Notes: generated by a model not told the origin, from the letters alone. Positions 1-8,215 are shown, counted from the first letter of the stretch. The stretch: 39,016 nt of DNA from Comamonas odontotermitis (GCF_014207855.1 NZ_JACHKZ010000034.1:1-39016), one strand, 5' to 3'. Made by a program: numbers and translations.

Positions 1-1259
1 ACCAGCTTGGAGAGATTCAACAGGCCCGCGTGGCAGGTGAGGGATGCAGTCGCGGGCGTATTGACCTGGCCGGTAGGCGAGACAAAATCCACGCCCGGGG
101 TGATGGTGTTGGTGACCGCAGGCGCATTTGCGCAGGCCTGGCGACCAGCATCGGTATTGGGCCAGACCACAGGCACCGTGACAGAGCAGCCGCCCGAGGG
201 AATGCCAAAGCCGGTAAAGGAGATGGCGTTCGAGCCCGGATTTGCAGTGAGCGTGCCGCTGGTGCAGGTATTGGAGACTGCGCCAGCGCCAATTTGCAAC
301 GGCGCAGGCAGATTGTCGGTGAGGTTGACTCCCGAGATGGCAACGGGCGTGCCGTTGGACAGCTGAATGGTCAGGGTTGTGGTGTTGTCCGTGCCGCCCA
401 GATAGATATCAGCCTTGTCAAAGGACTTGGCCACCTTGGGCAGGCCGCATGCGCCGTTTTCTGAGGTGGCGGCGTTGATGAAGGCAGGGGCTATCTTGCC
501 GCGGTTGGAATCCCATGGGGGAGAAACGAACGGCGAGACATCAACCACGGAAAAGACGCAAGCGCCTTTGCCTGCATTCGATTGTGCTGTGGGAATGAGA
601 AGCCCGTATACGTTGTTGACGGGCGTTGATCCTGCGGGCGGAAAATTTGCTGGAGGGGTACCCGTGGCCAGGTAAAGGGCATTGCTTGCAGGCACCTGGT
701 TGATATAGGTGATGTAGCCCCCGGCAAATGGATTCAAACCTGTGAATGAAGATGCAAAGGGCGAATTGGTGTTGAGCGGAAAGGACGCTATCGCATTCAA
801 GTTACTTCCCAGCGAGAAGGTTGTTGCGGCACCGCCGTTCAATGCCGCAACCATCTTGGCTGCGTTGCCACCGTTGCCTGCTTCGCAGCAGCCGTCCACA
901 AAGAAGACGATGGAGTTGGCCCAACGGTTTGCTACGGCGTTCTGGATCACTGCCCAATTGGTGTTGTCGATGGGGCTGTAGGTGCCTGCAACAATGACAA
1001 TGTCATAAGGGCCAGGGGCGTTTGAGAACGTAGCCTGCGAGATGGCATTGGGATTGCTTAGCACATCCATCCGGGTGAGATTTCCTGCACCGACGACGCT
1101 TTGAAACTCACTCTGGAGATTGTTGTAAGCCAAAAGAGCATCAGAAGCTGTCTCATTGGAGGTCAGCATCAGCACCTTTTGGGCAAAGGCCATTTGGGTG
1201 CCGCTCCAGAGCAGCATGGCTGCGAGGATCAGCCTCACAAAGCGTATAGAAGTTCGCAT
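1..1259 (-). CDS. Secreted DUF11/DUF7933-like repeat surface protein, 5' part (runs off left edge)
   Basis: This minus-strand frame starts at ATG 1259-1257 and stays open to base 1, so the 3' end is outside the window. The roughly 419 visible residues begin with a signal peptide (MRTSIRFVRLILAAMLLWSG, then cleavage near AFA-Q). A globular N-terminal domain follows, with hydrophobic strands such as PYDIVIVAG and SIVFFVDGCC. From about residue 285 there is a beta-sandwich repeat with the features TTLTIQLSN, NLTDNLPAPL and a cysteine pair. Such repeats (DUF11/DUF7933 type) occur in long betaproteobacterial surface proteins that usually end in an IPTL-CTERM anchor, which cannot be seen here. No enzyme motif was recognised. 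The role is probably cell-surface or adhesin-like, by inference only. Confidence 0.8.
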   Translation of the reverse strand, partial: MRTSIRFVRLILAAMLLWSGTQMAFAQKVLMLTSNETASDALLAYNNLQSEFQSVVGAGNLTRMDVLSNPNAISQATFSNAPGPYDIVIVAGTYSPIDNTNWAVIQNAVANRWANSIVFFVDGCCEAGNGGNAAKMVAALNGGAATTFSLGSNLNAIASFPLNTNSPFASSFTGLNPFAGGYITYINQVPASNALYLATGTPPANFPPAGSTPVNNVYGLLIPTAQSNAGKGACVFSVVDVSPFVSPPWDSNRGKIAPAFINAATSENGACGLPKVAKSFDKADIYLGGTDNTTTLTIQLSNGTPVAISGVNLTDNLPAPLQIGAGAVSNTCTSGTLTANPGSNAISFTGFGIPSGGCSVTVPVVWPNTDAGRQACANAPAVTNTITPGVDFVSPTGQVNTPATASLTCHAGLLNLSKL

Positions 1260-1800
1260 ATCTTCCTTGGAACCGTTTTCACTTGCAAAGCCGATGTAGC
1301 CAGGAATGCTAATGACCGTGTTGGCAAGTATGAGCTTGACTGTGTCTAGATGTGTTGGAAATTCTTCTTGCCGAATACCCGCCATCGCAACGCGTAGAAA
1401 AGATTTGATATTACATTTAGATAAAATCTATCAATTTCCTGTTATCAGTCTAAATTAAATATCATTAGGGGTCTATCTGGCAGCTGAATAGCCGAAGTGG
1501 AGTATTGCCGCAACTCACAATAGTTCACATTGCTGCTCGCAAGAAAGCCAGGGTCGGATCAGCGAAATGGGTCTGCGGGAGGGAGGGGCTCCTGCCAGCG
1601 GGGGGGCCTCTGTGTTCTGATCAAAAGAATGGCCGAGCTTGCCAATCGAAGGCCAAACCAAGAAGTGCCTCTCAGTGCCGCATCCGCTGGAAAATTTTGG
1701 AAGCGAACCTGGCTTTCAGGTGATTGAAATCACAAGAGTTGGAAAACGATGGCAATCCGAATCTGCGACATACACGCCATCAGGAAACGCAGGTTAACTT
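1260..1800. other. Intergenic region, no gene seen
   Basis: This 541-base gap lies between two minus-strand genes. Short open frames on the plus strand have no ribosome site, no recognisable domain and no coding character, so none is called. The part at 1400-1470 is much more AT-rich than its surroundings and holds a long inverted repeat listed separately. It is the probable promoter and control region of the surface-protein gene that starts at 1259. Confidence 0.6.
1406..1464. repeat. Long AT-rich inverted repeat upstream of the surface-protein gene
   Basis: TGATATTACATTTAGA at 1406-1421 is matched in inverted orientation by TCTAAATTAAATATCA at 1449-1464, pairing at 14 of 16 positions around a 27-base spacer. 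It lies about 150-200 bases upstream of the start at 1259. It could be a paired regulator site or a cruciform. No regulator gene adjoins it. Confidence 0.55.
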
Positions 1801-2166
1801 TTACTCCGCGTCCCCAAAAAACCGTGATTCCAGACTGGAGGCAAACGCTTCATTGCCGCTGATCGTCAGGCTCAGCTGTACGGCGTTGCAGTGTGCGGCA
1901 TCTGGCGCAGACAGGCTGCGTTGGTGCGCATCCCAGTGCACGGAAAGCAGGTGGCCTGCCCCGCTTTGCAGCTGCACATCCAGATCCCACTGATGGCCGC
2001 GCTCCAGCGGCCCGGGCAGGCCGTATTGCGCAGTACACCAGGCCAGCACCTGCTCAATCTCCGCCTGCAACGCGGTCCAGCGCGCGGCAGTGGCGTAGGC
2101 CATGGCATCGAAGGTGGTGATTCCTTCGCCATCATCGCTGGTTTCAAAGTCCAGATAGTTGAGCAT
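1801..2166 (-). CDS. Hypothetical protein, 121 aa
   Basis: I do not recognise this small acidic soluble protein. It starts MLNYLDFETSDDGEG and has no signal peptide or membrane segment. Its codon use resembles that of neighbouring genes. The start at 2166 is 81 bases from the divergent ABC ATPase start at 2248, so the two genes share one control region. No strong ribosome site precedes the ATG. The sequence looks like a compact alpha/beta protein with a central amphipathic helix (ARWTALQAEIEQVLAW). Its function is unknown. Confidence 0.65.
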   Translation of the reverse strand: MLNYLDFETSDDGEGITTFDAMAYATAARWTALQAEIEQVLAWCTAQYGLPGPLERGHQWDLDVQLQSGAGHLLSVHWDAHQRSLSAPDAAHCNAVQLSLTISGNEAFASSLESRFFGDAE

Positions 2167-2247
2167 ATTCGGGGTTTTCGCAGATCGAATAACGATTTTA
2201 TGCTATGTTTTCAGGAGTTTATCGTTTCAAGACGGACAAGTACCAAC

Positions 2248-2880
2248 ATGGCACTGCAGTGGAATGCCTTGGAGTTTTCATACCCCGGATCGGGGCCGTT
2301 GCTGGCGGGCTGGCAGTGGCGGGCACAGCCGGGGCTGGTGCAACTGATAGACGGCTACAGCGCAGGCAAGACCACTGCCTTGCAACTGCTGGCCGGGCAA
2401 CTGGCTGCGGGTGGTGGCAGTGTATTGGTGGATGGGCAGACCCCCGCTCAACTGCAGGCTGCGCACGCATTGTTCTGGCACGAGCCGCGCAAGCCGGAGA
2501 CCATGCCGCCCGATACCACCACGCTTGCGCAATGGACGGATACTTTCCGCGCGCATTTTCCGCATTGGAACGATGGGGTGCTCGCCGAGATGCAGCAGGG
2601 CTTCGATCTGGTGCAGCACTGGCACAAGCCGCTATTGGCGTTATCGACTGGCAGTTTGCGCAAGGCAGTGATGGCGCTGGGCCTGGCAAGCGGTGCCCAA
2701 CTGGTGCTGCTGGACGAGCCGCTGTCAGGACTGGACAAGCCCGCGCTGGCCTTTGTGCCGCAGGCATTGCTGCAAGCCGCCCGGAGCTTTGCGCAGGGCG
2801 GGCGCTATCTGGTGGTGGCGCACTATGAGCCATTGCTGGGTGCAGGCGCTGATGTACAGATACTGGAGCTTCCGAGTTAA
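2248..2880 (+). CDS. Orphan ABC-type ATPase, 210 aa, with altered P-loop
   Basis: This is a single ABC nucleotide-binding domain, of the size of the CcmA-like class. The P-loop reads DGYSAGKTT at residues 35-43: the first glycine of the usual GxxxxGK is Asp, while the GKTT core is kept. The signature is LSTGS (132-136) instead of LSGGQ. Walker B with the catalytic Glu is VLLDE (153-157), followed by a D-loop (SGLD), and the H-loop His is in VVAHYEP. No permease gene adjoins it, so the membrane partner is elsewhere or absent. ATG 2248 is chosen because an open frame upstream of it overlaps the divergent gene and has no ABC character. Export is the default guess, but the substrate is unknown. 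Confidence 0.8.
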   Translation: MALQWNALEFSYPGSGPLLAGWQWRAQPGLVQLIDGYSAGKTTALQLLAGQLAAGGGSVLVDGQTPAQLQAAHALFWHEPRKPETMPPDTTTLAQWTDTFRAHFPHWNDGVLAEMQQGFDLVQHWHKPLLALSTGSLRKAVMALGLASGAQLVLLDEPLSGLDKPALAFVPQALLQAARSFAQGGRYLVVAHYEPLLGAGADVQILELPS

Positions 2881-3030
2881 GCAATTTTTAAGCCTTCTGG
2901 CCGCTGGAGATTGACTGGCGAGCGCTGGATGCTATCAATTTTTGTAAAATTTAGTGCCTTGTCCGTTTCCTGATGCAAAGCAGCGGGAGGGCGCCGGATA
3001 ATCCGGAAAACCGATTTTTTGAGGATGATT

Positions 3031-3858
3031 GTGGACACCTTGTTATTGATCAAAGCAGCCATCATGGGTGTGGTGGAGGGGCTGACGGAGTTTTTGCCGA
3101 TCTCGTCCACCGGTCATTTGATTCTGGCGGGCAGCCTGCTGGGCTTTGACGATGCCAAGGCCAAGGTGTTTGACATTGCCATCCAGACCGGCGCGATTTT
3201 CGCGGTGATTCTGGTGTACTGGCAAAAGATCCGTTCCACCCTGGTGGCCTTGCCCTCCAGCCGCCAGGCGCAGAGGTTCGCGCTCAATGTCCTCATCGGC
3301 TTTCTGCCCGCTGTGGTGCTGGGCCTGCTGTTTGGCAAATACATCAAGGCGCACCTGTTCACACCCACGGTGGTTGCCACGACCTTCATCCTGGGGGGCT
3401 TCATCATTCTGTGGGCAGAAAAGCGCCAGATGGGCCATGTGCGCGTGCAGTCGGTCGATGAGATGACGCCACTGGACGCCCTGAAGGTGGGCCTGGTGCA
3501 GTGCCTGGCCATGGTGCCCGGCACCAGCCGCAGCGGCTCCACCATCATCGGCGGCATGCTGATGGGTCTGTCGCGCCAGGCGGCAACGGATTTCTCATTC
3601 TTCCTGGCCATTCCCACGCTGATTGGCGCCGGTGTGTACAGCCTGTACAAGGAGCGTGCACTGTTGTCGATGGCAGATATTCCGCTGTTCTCCGTGGGCC
3701 TGATTTTCTCGTTTATCAGCGCCTGGCTGTGCGTGCGCTGGCTGCTGCGCTACATCGCCAGCAACAGCTTTGTGCCATTTGCCTGGTACCGCATTGTGTT
3801 CGGCATCATCGTGCTGGTGACGGCCGCTACGGGTGTGGTCACCTGGGCAGAGAGCTGA
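3031..3858 (+). CDS. uppP: Undecaprenyl-diphosphatase UppP (BacA)
   Basis: UppP is an integral membrane phosphatase that converts undecaprenyl diphosphate to the monophosphate, recycling the lipid carrier for peptidoglycan; extra copies give bacitracin tolerance. The family signature [14 protein letters not shown] is near residues 16-29 and the second motif PGTSRSGST follows at mid-protein. Several hydrophobic helices span the rest, and 275 aa is normal length (E. coli about 273). I choose GTG 3031 because GAGG at 3021-3024 lies six bases upstream and the product then begins [10 protein letters not shown] as in relatives. In-frame ATG 3025 and TTG 3019 are too close to that ribosome site. A strong terminator follows. 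Confidence 0.95.
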   Translation: MDTLLLIKAAIMGVVEGLTEFLPISSTGHLILAGSLLGFDDAKAKVFDIAIQTGAIFAVILVYWQKIRSTLVALPSSRQAQRFALNVLIGFLPAVVLGLLFGKYIKAHLFTPTVVATTFILGGFIILWAEKRQMGHVRVQSVDEMTPLDALKVGLVQCLAMVPGTSRSGSTIIGGMLMGLSRQAATDFSFFLAIPTLIGAGVYSLYKERALLSMADIPLFSVGLIFSFISAWLCVRWLLRYIASNSFVPFAWYRIVFGIIVLVTAATGVVTWAES

Positions 3859-3895
3859 TGTTGCGGTAGCGCTCTTCGCGTCTCATCGGATCCCG

Positions 3896-3925
3896 AAGCC
3901 CGGCTTGTACAAGCCGGGCTTTTTT
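3896..3925 (+). terminator. Rho-independent terminator after uppP
   Basis: AAGCCCGGCTT at 3896-3906 pairs perfectly with AAGCCGGGCTT at 3911-3921 around a GTAC loop, and a run of T follows. It lies 38 bases after the uppP stop codon. Confidence 0.92.
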
Positions 3926-3954
3926 GTTGGTGAAAACGCGGTGGTGATGACTTG

Positions 3955-3967
3955 GTTGTCAGACAAC
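3955..3967. promoter_or_regulatory. GntR/FadR-like palindrome upstream of the catabolic operon
   Basis: GTTGTCAGACAAC is a perfect 6-1-6 palindrome 129 bases upstream of the cupin gene start. It fits the general NGT-N3-ACN form of operators bound by FadR-subfamily GntR regulators. No gntR gene is in the window and the local regulator is IclR-type, so assignment is uncertain. Confidence 0.4.
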
Positions 3968-4058
3968 AATGAACAACGCCCTCGAAGACGGTGGCGTTGA
4001 TGGCGTCGTGAGATACGGGTTTATCAGGAGGATGTCGTATGTCTGCGGCTTTTACAAT

Positions 4059-4086
4059 TGTCCATATTATAAATTAATGTCCATAT
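4059..4086. promoter_or_regulatory. Direct repeat TGTCCATAT x2 before the cupin gene
   Basis: TGTCCATAT occurs at 4059-4067 and again at 4078-4086, 19 bases apart (just under two helical turns), with AT-rich DNA between. The second copy ends nine bases before the ATG at 4096. This is a plausible regulator site covering the promoter and ribosome-site region. The IclR protein encoded at the end of the cluster is the nearest candidate to bind it. Confidence 0.45.
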
Positions 4087-4095
4087 GGTGGATAA

Positions 4096-4623
4096 ATGCC
4101 AGTAGAAACCACAGACCAGACCCCCTTGATGCCTTACCAGTACCCGAATCCGCCGGATGCCTTGCCCGAGATCGTGGTGGAAAGCGCCATTCCCACCGAT
4201 GAGCGCCTGTGGGTGCCGCAGGCCGAGAACGTGTGGTTTCGCCCGCTGTGCCTCAATGCCAGCCAGGGCTATTGGATGAATCTGCTGAAGGTACGCAAAT
4301 CGGGCGTGTTGAGCCGCCACCGCCACCCGCAGGCGGTGCACGGCTTTGTGCTCAAGGGCAAATGGAAGTACCTGGAGCACGACTGGTGGGCCAAGGAGGG
4401 CAGCTATGTGTTCGAGCCACCCGGAGAGACCCACACCCTGTACGTGCCCGAAGACTGTGAGGAGATGATCACCTACTTCCAGGTCAATGGCGTGATGTAC
4501 TACACCGACCCGTGGGGCAAGGGCATGGGCTTTGAGGACGTGTTCACCAAGATCGACATGTGCCGCAAGCACTTTGAAGCCGTGGGGCTGGGTGCCGACT
4601 ACGTCAAACAATTCATCCGCTAG
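4096..4623 (+). CDS. Cupin protein of the 2,4'-dihydroxyacetophenone dioxygenase family
   Basis: This is a 175-aa single-domain cupin. The first cupin motif is around G70 to G89, with HRH (H75, H77) and H82 where many cupins have Glu. The second motif includes PPGETHTL with H113. These are the expected ligands for a mononuclear metal, usually iron. The overall sequence resembles the 2,4'-dihydroxyacetophenone dioxygenase group, which cleaves the C-C bond of hydroxyacetophenones. The true substrate here is not known. GGTGG precedes the ATG. The gene is first in a run with two SDR genes, a Bug receptor and iclR; the next gene starts four bases after its stop. This suggests a role in breakdown of an aromatic or keto compound. 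Confidence 0.75.
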   Translation: MPVETTDQTPLMPYQYPNPPDALPEIVVESAIPTDERLWVPQAENVWFRPLCLNASQGYWMNLLKVRKSGVLSRHRHPQAVHGFVLKGKWKYLEHDWWAKEGSYVFEPPGETHTLYVPEDCEEMITYFQVNGVMYYTDPWGKGMGFEDVFTKIDMCRKHFEAVGLGADYVKQFIR

Positions 4624-4626
4624 GCC

Positions 4627-5373
4627 ATGGACTGCAGCTACGACTTTTCGGGCCGGGTGGCCGTGGTGACGGGTGGCGGCAGTGGCATTGGTGCCTGCGT
4701 GGTGCAGGCGCTGCAGGCCGCCCATGCGCAGGTGGCGGTCTGGGATCTGCAGCCCGCCGGTGTAGGCCTTGTTGGGGAGGCGGATGCCGCGCCGCTGCAC
4801 TGCGCCGCTGATGTGACCGATCCGGTCAGCATCCAGGCCGCGCTGGCGCACACCCTGGCGCGGTATGGCCGGGTGGACATTCTGGTGCACAGCGCGGGCA
4901 TGACCGGGCCGACCATGGCACTCGATGCGTTCGACGATGCGGTGTGGAGCCGCGTGATCGAGGTCAATCTGCTGGGCACCTACAACGTCTGCAAGGCCGT
5001 GGTGCCCGTCATGCGCAGCCAGGGGTATGGCCGCGTGGTGCACATCGCATCGCTGGCGGGCAAGGAGGGCACGCCCAATGCGTCGGCCTACAGCGCGGCA
5101 AAGGCGGGTGTGTTGGCGCTGACCAAATCACTGGGTAAGGAGCTGGCGGGCACGGGGGTGCTGGTCAATGCGCTGGCGCCTGCTGCGGTGCGCACCCCGA
5201 TCCTGGAACAGATGTCGCGCGAGCATGTGGCCACGATGGTGGCCAAGAGCCCGATGGGGCGGCTGGGCGAGCCGCAGGAGATTGCCGCGCAGGTGCTGTG
5301 GCTGGCGTCGGATGCGTGCAGCTTCAGCACCGGGGCGATTTTTGATGCATCAGGTGGCCGTGCGACCTATTGA
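4627..5373 (+). CDS. SDR-family oxidoreductase (first of two)
   Basis: This is a classical short-chain dehydrogenase/reductase of 248 aa. The cofactor motif TGGGSGIG is at 15-22. HSAG stands at 88-91 where NNAG is usual. The active-site set N114, S142, Y155 and K159 (YSAAK) is complete. Asp40 after the second beta-strand (VWD) favours NAD(H). The C-terminus (DASGGRATY) is family-typical, with Ser in place of the usual second Gly of DGG. It starts four bases after the cupin stop, so the two are co-translated. It probably oxidises a hydroxyl or reduces a ketone in the same pathway; the substrate is unknown. Confidence 0.9.
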   Translation: MDCSYDFSGRVAVVTGGGSGIGACVVQALQAAHAQVAVWDLQPAGVGLVGEADAAPLHCAADVTDPVSIQAALAHTLARYGRVDILVHSAGMTGPTMALDAFDDAVWSRVIEVNLLGTYNVCKAVVPVMRSQGYGRVVHIASLAGKEGTPNASAYSAAKAGVLALTKSLGKELAGTGVLVNALAPAAVRTPILEQMSREHVATMVAKSPMGRLGEPQEIAAQVLWLASDACSFSTGAIFDASGGRATY

Positions 5374-5407
5374 AACAGCACGACAAAGTACAACCAGAGG
5401 AGACTGT

Positions 5408-6388
5408 ATGAACTTGAACCCAACGCGCCGTGGCGCGCTCCGGCTTGCCGCGGCAGGCGCCGGTGCTGTGTTGATGGCCCTGAGCGGCGCAGCGCCGGCG
5501 GCAGATTTTCCCGCACGCCAGATCGAGCTGATCGTGCCTTTCCAGCCCGGTGGCGGCACCGACGGCGTGGCCCGCGCCTTTGGCGAGGCGGCACGCAAGC
5601 ACATTCCGCAGAGCATCGTGGTGCTGAACAAGCCCGGCGCCAGTGGCGCGATTGGCTGGACGGACATGATCAACGCCAAGCCCGACGGCTACAAGCTGGC
5701 CGTTGTGACGGTGGAGCTGGTGACCTTGAAGCCCATGGGCCTGGCCAAGTTCTCCTACGACGATGTGACGCCGATCATCCAGTTCAATGCTGACCCGGCC
5801 GCCATCACCGTGCGGGCCGATGCGCCCTGGAACACGATCGAGGAGTTTCTTGCCGCATCCAAAAAGGACCCCGGCAAGATGGGCGTGGGCAACGCGGGCA
5901 ATGGCTCCATCTGGCACTTTGCCGCAACGGCGCTGGGCGACAAGACGGGCATCAAGTTCAACCACATTCCTTTCCAGGGCGCGGGCCCGGCGGTGCTGGC
6001 GCTGATGGGTGGACATGTGGATGCCGTGGCCGTGAGCCCGGCCGAAGTGGCGCAGCAGCTGCAGGCGGGCAAGCTCAAGATGCTGACGGTGATGGCTGAC
6101 CAGCGCGTGAAGAACTTCGACAAGGTGCCGACGCTGAAGGAAAAGGGCATCGATCTGAGCATTGGCACCTGGCGCGGCATTGCAGGCCCCAAGAACATGT
6201 CGCCCGAGGTGGTGAACTACTTGAAGACGGCTGCCAAGAAGACGATTGACGAGCCTGCCTTCCAGGAGGTGCTGTCCAAGCAGAACCTGGGCTTTGTCTA
6301 CCGTGACGGGGCAGCATTCCGCGATCAGATGATGAAGGATGCGACGTATTTCGCAGACCTCATCAAGCTGTTGGACATGAAGAACTGA
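5408..6388 (+). CDS. Bug-family (TctC-like) periplasmic substrate-binding protein
   Basis: This 326-aa receptor belongs to the Bug family, expanded in Bordetella and Comamonadaceae, whose members bind small carboxylates for tripartite tricarboxylate transporters or sensors. The signal peptide carries a twin-arginine-like n-region (PTRRGALRL) and cleaves near APA-ADFP (residues 31-33). The family hallmark VPFQPGGGTD follows at 43-52 and the GASG loop soon after. ATG 5408 has AGGAG about eight bases upstream. No TctA or TctB permease gene is nearby, so it is an orphan receptor that presumably shares a permease encoded elsewhere. Its position between two SDR genes suggests it captures the compound degraded by this cluster. 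Confidence 0.92.
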   Translation: MNLNPTRRGALRLAAAGAGAVLMALSGAAPAADFPARQIELIVPFQPGGGTDGVARAFGEAARKHIPQSIVVLNKPGASGAIGWTDMINAKPDGYKLAVVTVELVTLKPMGLAKFSYDDVTPIIQFNADPAAITVRADAPWNTIEEFLAASKKDPGKMGVGNAGNGSIWHFAATALGDKTGIKFNHIPFQGAGPAVLALMGGHVDAVAVSPAEVAQQLQAGKLKMLTVMADQRVKNFDKVPTLKEKGIDLSIGTWRGIAGPKNMSPEVVNYLKTAAKKTIDEPAFQEVLSKQNLGFVYRDGAAFRDQMMKDATYFADLIKLLDMKN

Positions 6389-6435
6389 TAGAACTGATCG
6401 GGGTTCTGAATCCAACGATCACTCCGCTGGTTTGG

Positions 6436-6471
6436 CGAAGGCGTTGCCTGCATATTTTGGGCAAGCCTTCG
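6436..6471. promoter_or_regulatory. Imperfect hairpin between the Bug and second SDR genes
   Basis: CGAAGGC at 6436-6442 and TTGCC at 6444-6448 pair with GGCAA at 6460-6464 and GCCTTCG at 6465-6471, giving twelve pairs with one bulged G and an 11-base loop. ACTCC at 6421 and GGAGT at 6482 could extend it. There is no T-run, so it may be an mRNA-processing or attenuation structure rather than a terminator. Confidence 0.5.
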
Positions 6472-6509
6472 CGTGCACGATGGAGTGAGCCATGAAGTGA
6501 GCGAATCGC

Positions 6510-6570
6510 AGAAGTAGCAAGTAGCAGAAGTAGCAAGTAGCAGAAGTAGCAAGTAGCAGAAGTAGCAAGT
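6510..6570. repeat. 16-nt tandem repeat, 3.8 copies, ending at an SDR start codon
   Basis: The unit AGAAGTAGCAAGTAGC occurs without mismatch at 6510-6525, 6526-6541 and 6542-6557, then 13 bases of a fourth copy to 6570. The array ends against the start codon of the second SDR gene (ATG 6572). Its purine-rich AGAAG occupies the place of a ribosome-binding site. Perfect identity between copies implies recent slippage. Confidence 0.95.
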
Positions 6571-6571
6571 G

Positions 6572-7297
6572 ATGAGCACAACGTATCAGCAAGACCTGTT
6601 TGCAGGCAAAACCGCTTTGGTGGCAGGTGCCACTCAGGGCATCGGCGCAGTGATTGCCAACCAGCTGGCCGCCATGGGCGCGCGCGTGGTGGCGTTGGGG
6701 CTGGGGCAGGGCGACGGCACCCTGTCGCCCGCTGTGGAAGTGCGCGAGGCCGATGTGACGAGGCAGGACGATCTGGACCGCGTGCTGGCCGATCTGCCCG
6801 CGCTCGATATCGTGTTCAACTGCGCGGGCATCATCAAGCGCGGAGAAGAGCACGATGTCGAGGTCTTCCAGCGCGTGCTGGAGGTGAACCTGACCGGCAC
6901 CATGCGCGTGTGCGCCGCAGTGCGCGGCAGGCTCAAGGCCACGCGCGGCTGCATCGTCAACACCGCATCGATGCTGACATTCTTTGGCGGAGGCCTGGTA
7001 CCGGGCTATGCGGCCAGCAAGGGCGGCATCGGCCAGCTGACCAAGTCGCTTGCGATTGCCTATGCGGCCGATGGCATTCGCGTCAACGCCATTGCACCAG
7101 GGTGGATCGCCACGCCGCTCACCCAGGCGCTGCAGGATGACCCGGCACGCTCAGGGCCCATTCTCGCGCGCACGCCGCTGGGCCGCTGGGGCACGCCGCA
7201 GGATGTGGCACAGGCGGCCGTGTTTCTGTGCACGCCGGCGGCAAGTTTCATGACGGGGGTGATCTTGCCGGTCGATGGCGGCTACATGGTCAGCTAG
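6572..7297 (+). CDS. SDR-family oxidoreductase (second of two)
   Basis: This 241-aa classical SDR has the cofactor motif GATQGIG (19-25), NCAG (83-86), and active-site residues N106, S133, Y146 and K150 (YAASK). The C-terminal LPVDGGYMVS is typical. ATG 6572 is preferred; an in-frame GTG directly before it (6569) is a weaker alternative. There is no canonical Shine-Dalgarno site, only the AGAAG units of the tandem array. Members of this type often act on sugar acids or hydroxy acids, but the substrate cannot be told. It is separated from the Bug gene by 183 bases containing a hairpin, so it may be expressed separately from the upstream genes. Confidence 0.9.
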   Translation: MSTTYQQDLFAGKTALVAGATQGIGAVIANQLAAMGARVVALGLGQGDGTLSPAVEVREADVTRQDDLDRVLADLPALDIVFNCAGIIKRGEEHDVEVFQRVLEVNLTGTMRVCAAVRGRLKATRGCIVNTASMLTFFGGGLVPGYAASKGGIGQLTKSLAIAYAADGIRVNAIAPGWIATPLTQALQDDPARSGPILARTPLGRWGTPQDVAQAAVFLCTPAASFMTGVILPVDGGYMVS

Positions 7298-7408
7298 CGG
7301 GCAAACCTCCCGGCGGAGCTTGCAATGCCGCATTGTGAAGGAGCGCTGCAGCAGCCGTGGGAAACACACCGGGCCTGCGTTATGCTTTGCGCTCGATTGG
7401 ATGGACAC

Positions 7409-8215
7409 ATGGCAGCACCTTCTTCCCAGGCTGAAAACAGCGTCGCCGGTACGGCGGCGTTTTCCAAATTCATGCGCGTGCTGCAGCTCGTGGCCGACAG
7501 CCCCGAGCCGATTGGCATTGCCGAGCTGACCCGCGCCACCGGCTACCCGCGGCCCACGGTGCACCGCATGGTGGCGGCGCTGCAGGCCGAGCGCATGGTG
7601 GTGGAAGCGGGCAATACCCGCAGCTGGACCCTGGGCCCACGCCTGGTGCAGCTGGCCAGCCGCAGCTGGAGCCGCTCCGGCCTGCGCATGGCTGCGGTTG
7701 ATGCGCTGCGCGCACTGCGCGATGCCACCGGCGAGACCATCCACTTTGCCGTGCCTTCAGGCCACAGCATGGTCTATATCGAGAAGCTGGAGAGCCCGAG
7801 CGCGGTGCAGATGTCTTCGCGCATTGGCACCAGCGTCAACCTGTATTCCACTGCTGTTGGCAAGGCTTACCTGGCAGCACTGGCTCCGCAAGCTGCCAGC
7901 GCCTTGATGGCGCAGCTGGCCTACGAGCCGCTGACGGCGCAAACGGTAGCCAGCGCCGAGGCGCTGCAGGTACAGGTGGATGCGGTGCGCGTGCGGGGCT
8001 GGTCCACCGACGCGCAGGAGAATGAAGAAGGCATCTACTGCTTTGGCGCGGCCGTGCTGGGCCCCGACGGCAGCCCGGTGGCGGCCATCAGCGTCAGCAC
8101 CTTGCTGTTTCGCCAGAAGGAAGATGTGCAGGCGGCCTATATCCAGCCGCTGCTGCACGCGAGCCGCAGCATTGCGCAGCAACTGGCGCAGAACCCCAAC
8201 CTCGTGCATGGCTGA
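7409..8215 (+). CDS. IclR-family transcriptional regulator
   Basis: This 268-aa protein has an N-terminal winged helix (about residues 15-75, with recognition region GYPRPTVHRMVAAL) and a C-terminal IclR effector domain. That domain includes TGETIHFAVPSG and IGTSVNLYSTAVGKA, and the segment around RGWSTDAQENEEGIYCFGAAV that normally holds effector contacts. ATG 7409 gives normal family length; upstream in-frame ATGs at 7382 and 7325 would add unconserved residues. It lies 111 bases after the second SDR gene on the same strand and is the likely pathway-specific regulator of the 4.1-7.3 kb genes, by context only. Confidence 0.9.
   Translation: MAAPSSQAENSVAGTAAFSKFMRVLQLVADSPEPIGIAELTRATGYPRPTVHRMVAALQAERMVVEAGNTRSWTLGPRLVQLASRSWSRSGLRMAAVDALRALRDATGETIHFAVPSGHSMVYIEKLESPSAVQMSSRIGTSVNLYSTAVGKAYLAALAPQAASALMAQLAYEPLTAQTVASAEALQVQVDAVRVRGWSTDAQENEEGIYCFGAAVLGPDGSPVAAISVSTLLFRQKEDVQAAYIQPLLHASRSIAQQLAQNPNLVHG

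Noticed and set aside
6510..6570. CRISPR array
   Set aside because: The units are 16 bases, perfectly tandem and without spacers, and no cas genes are present.
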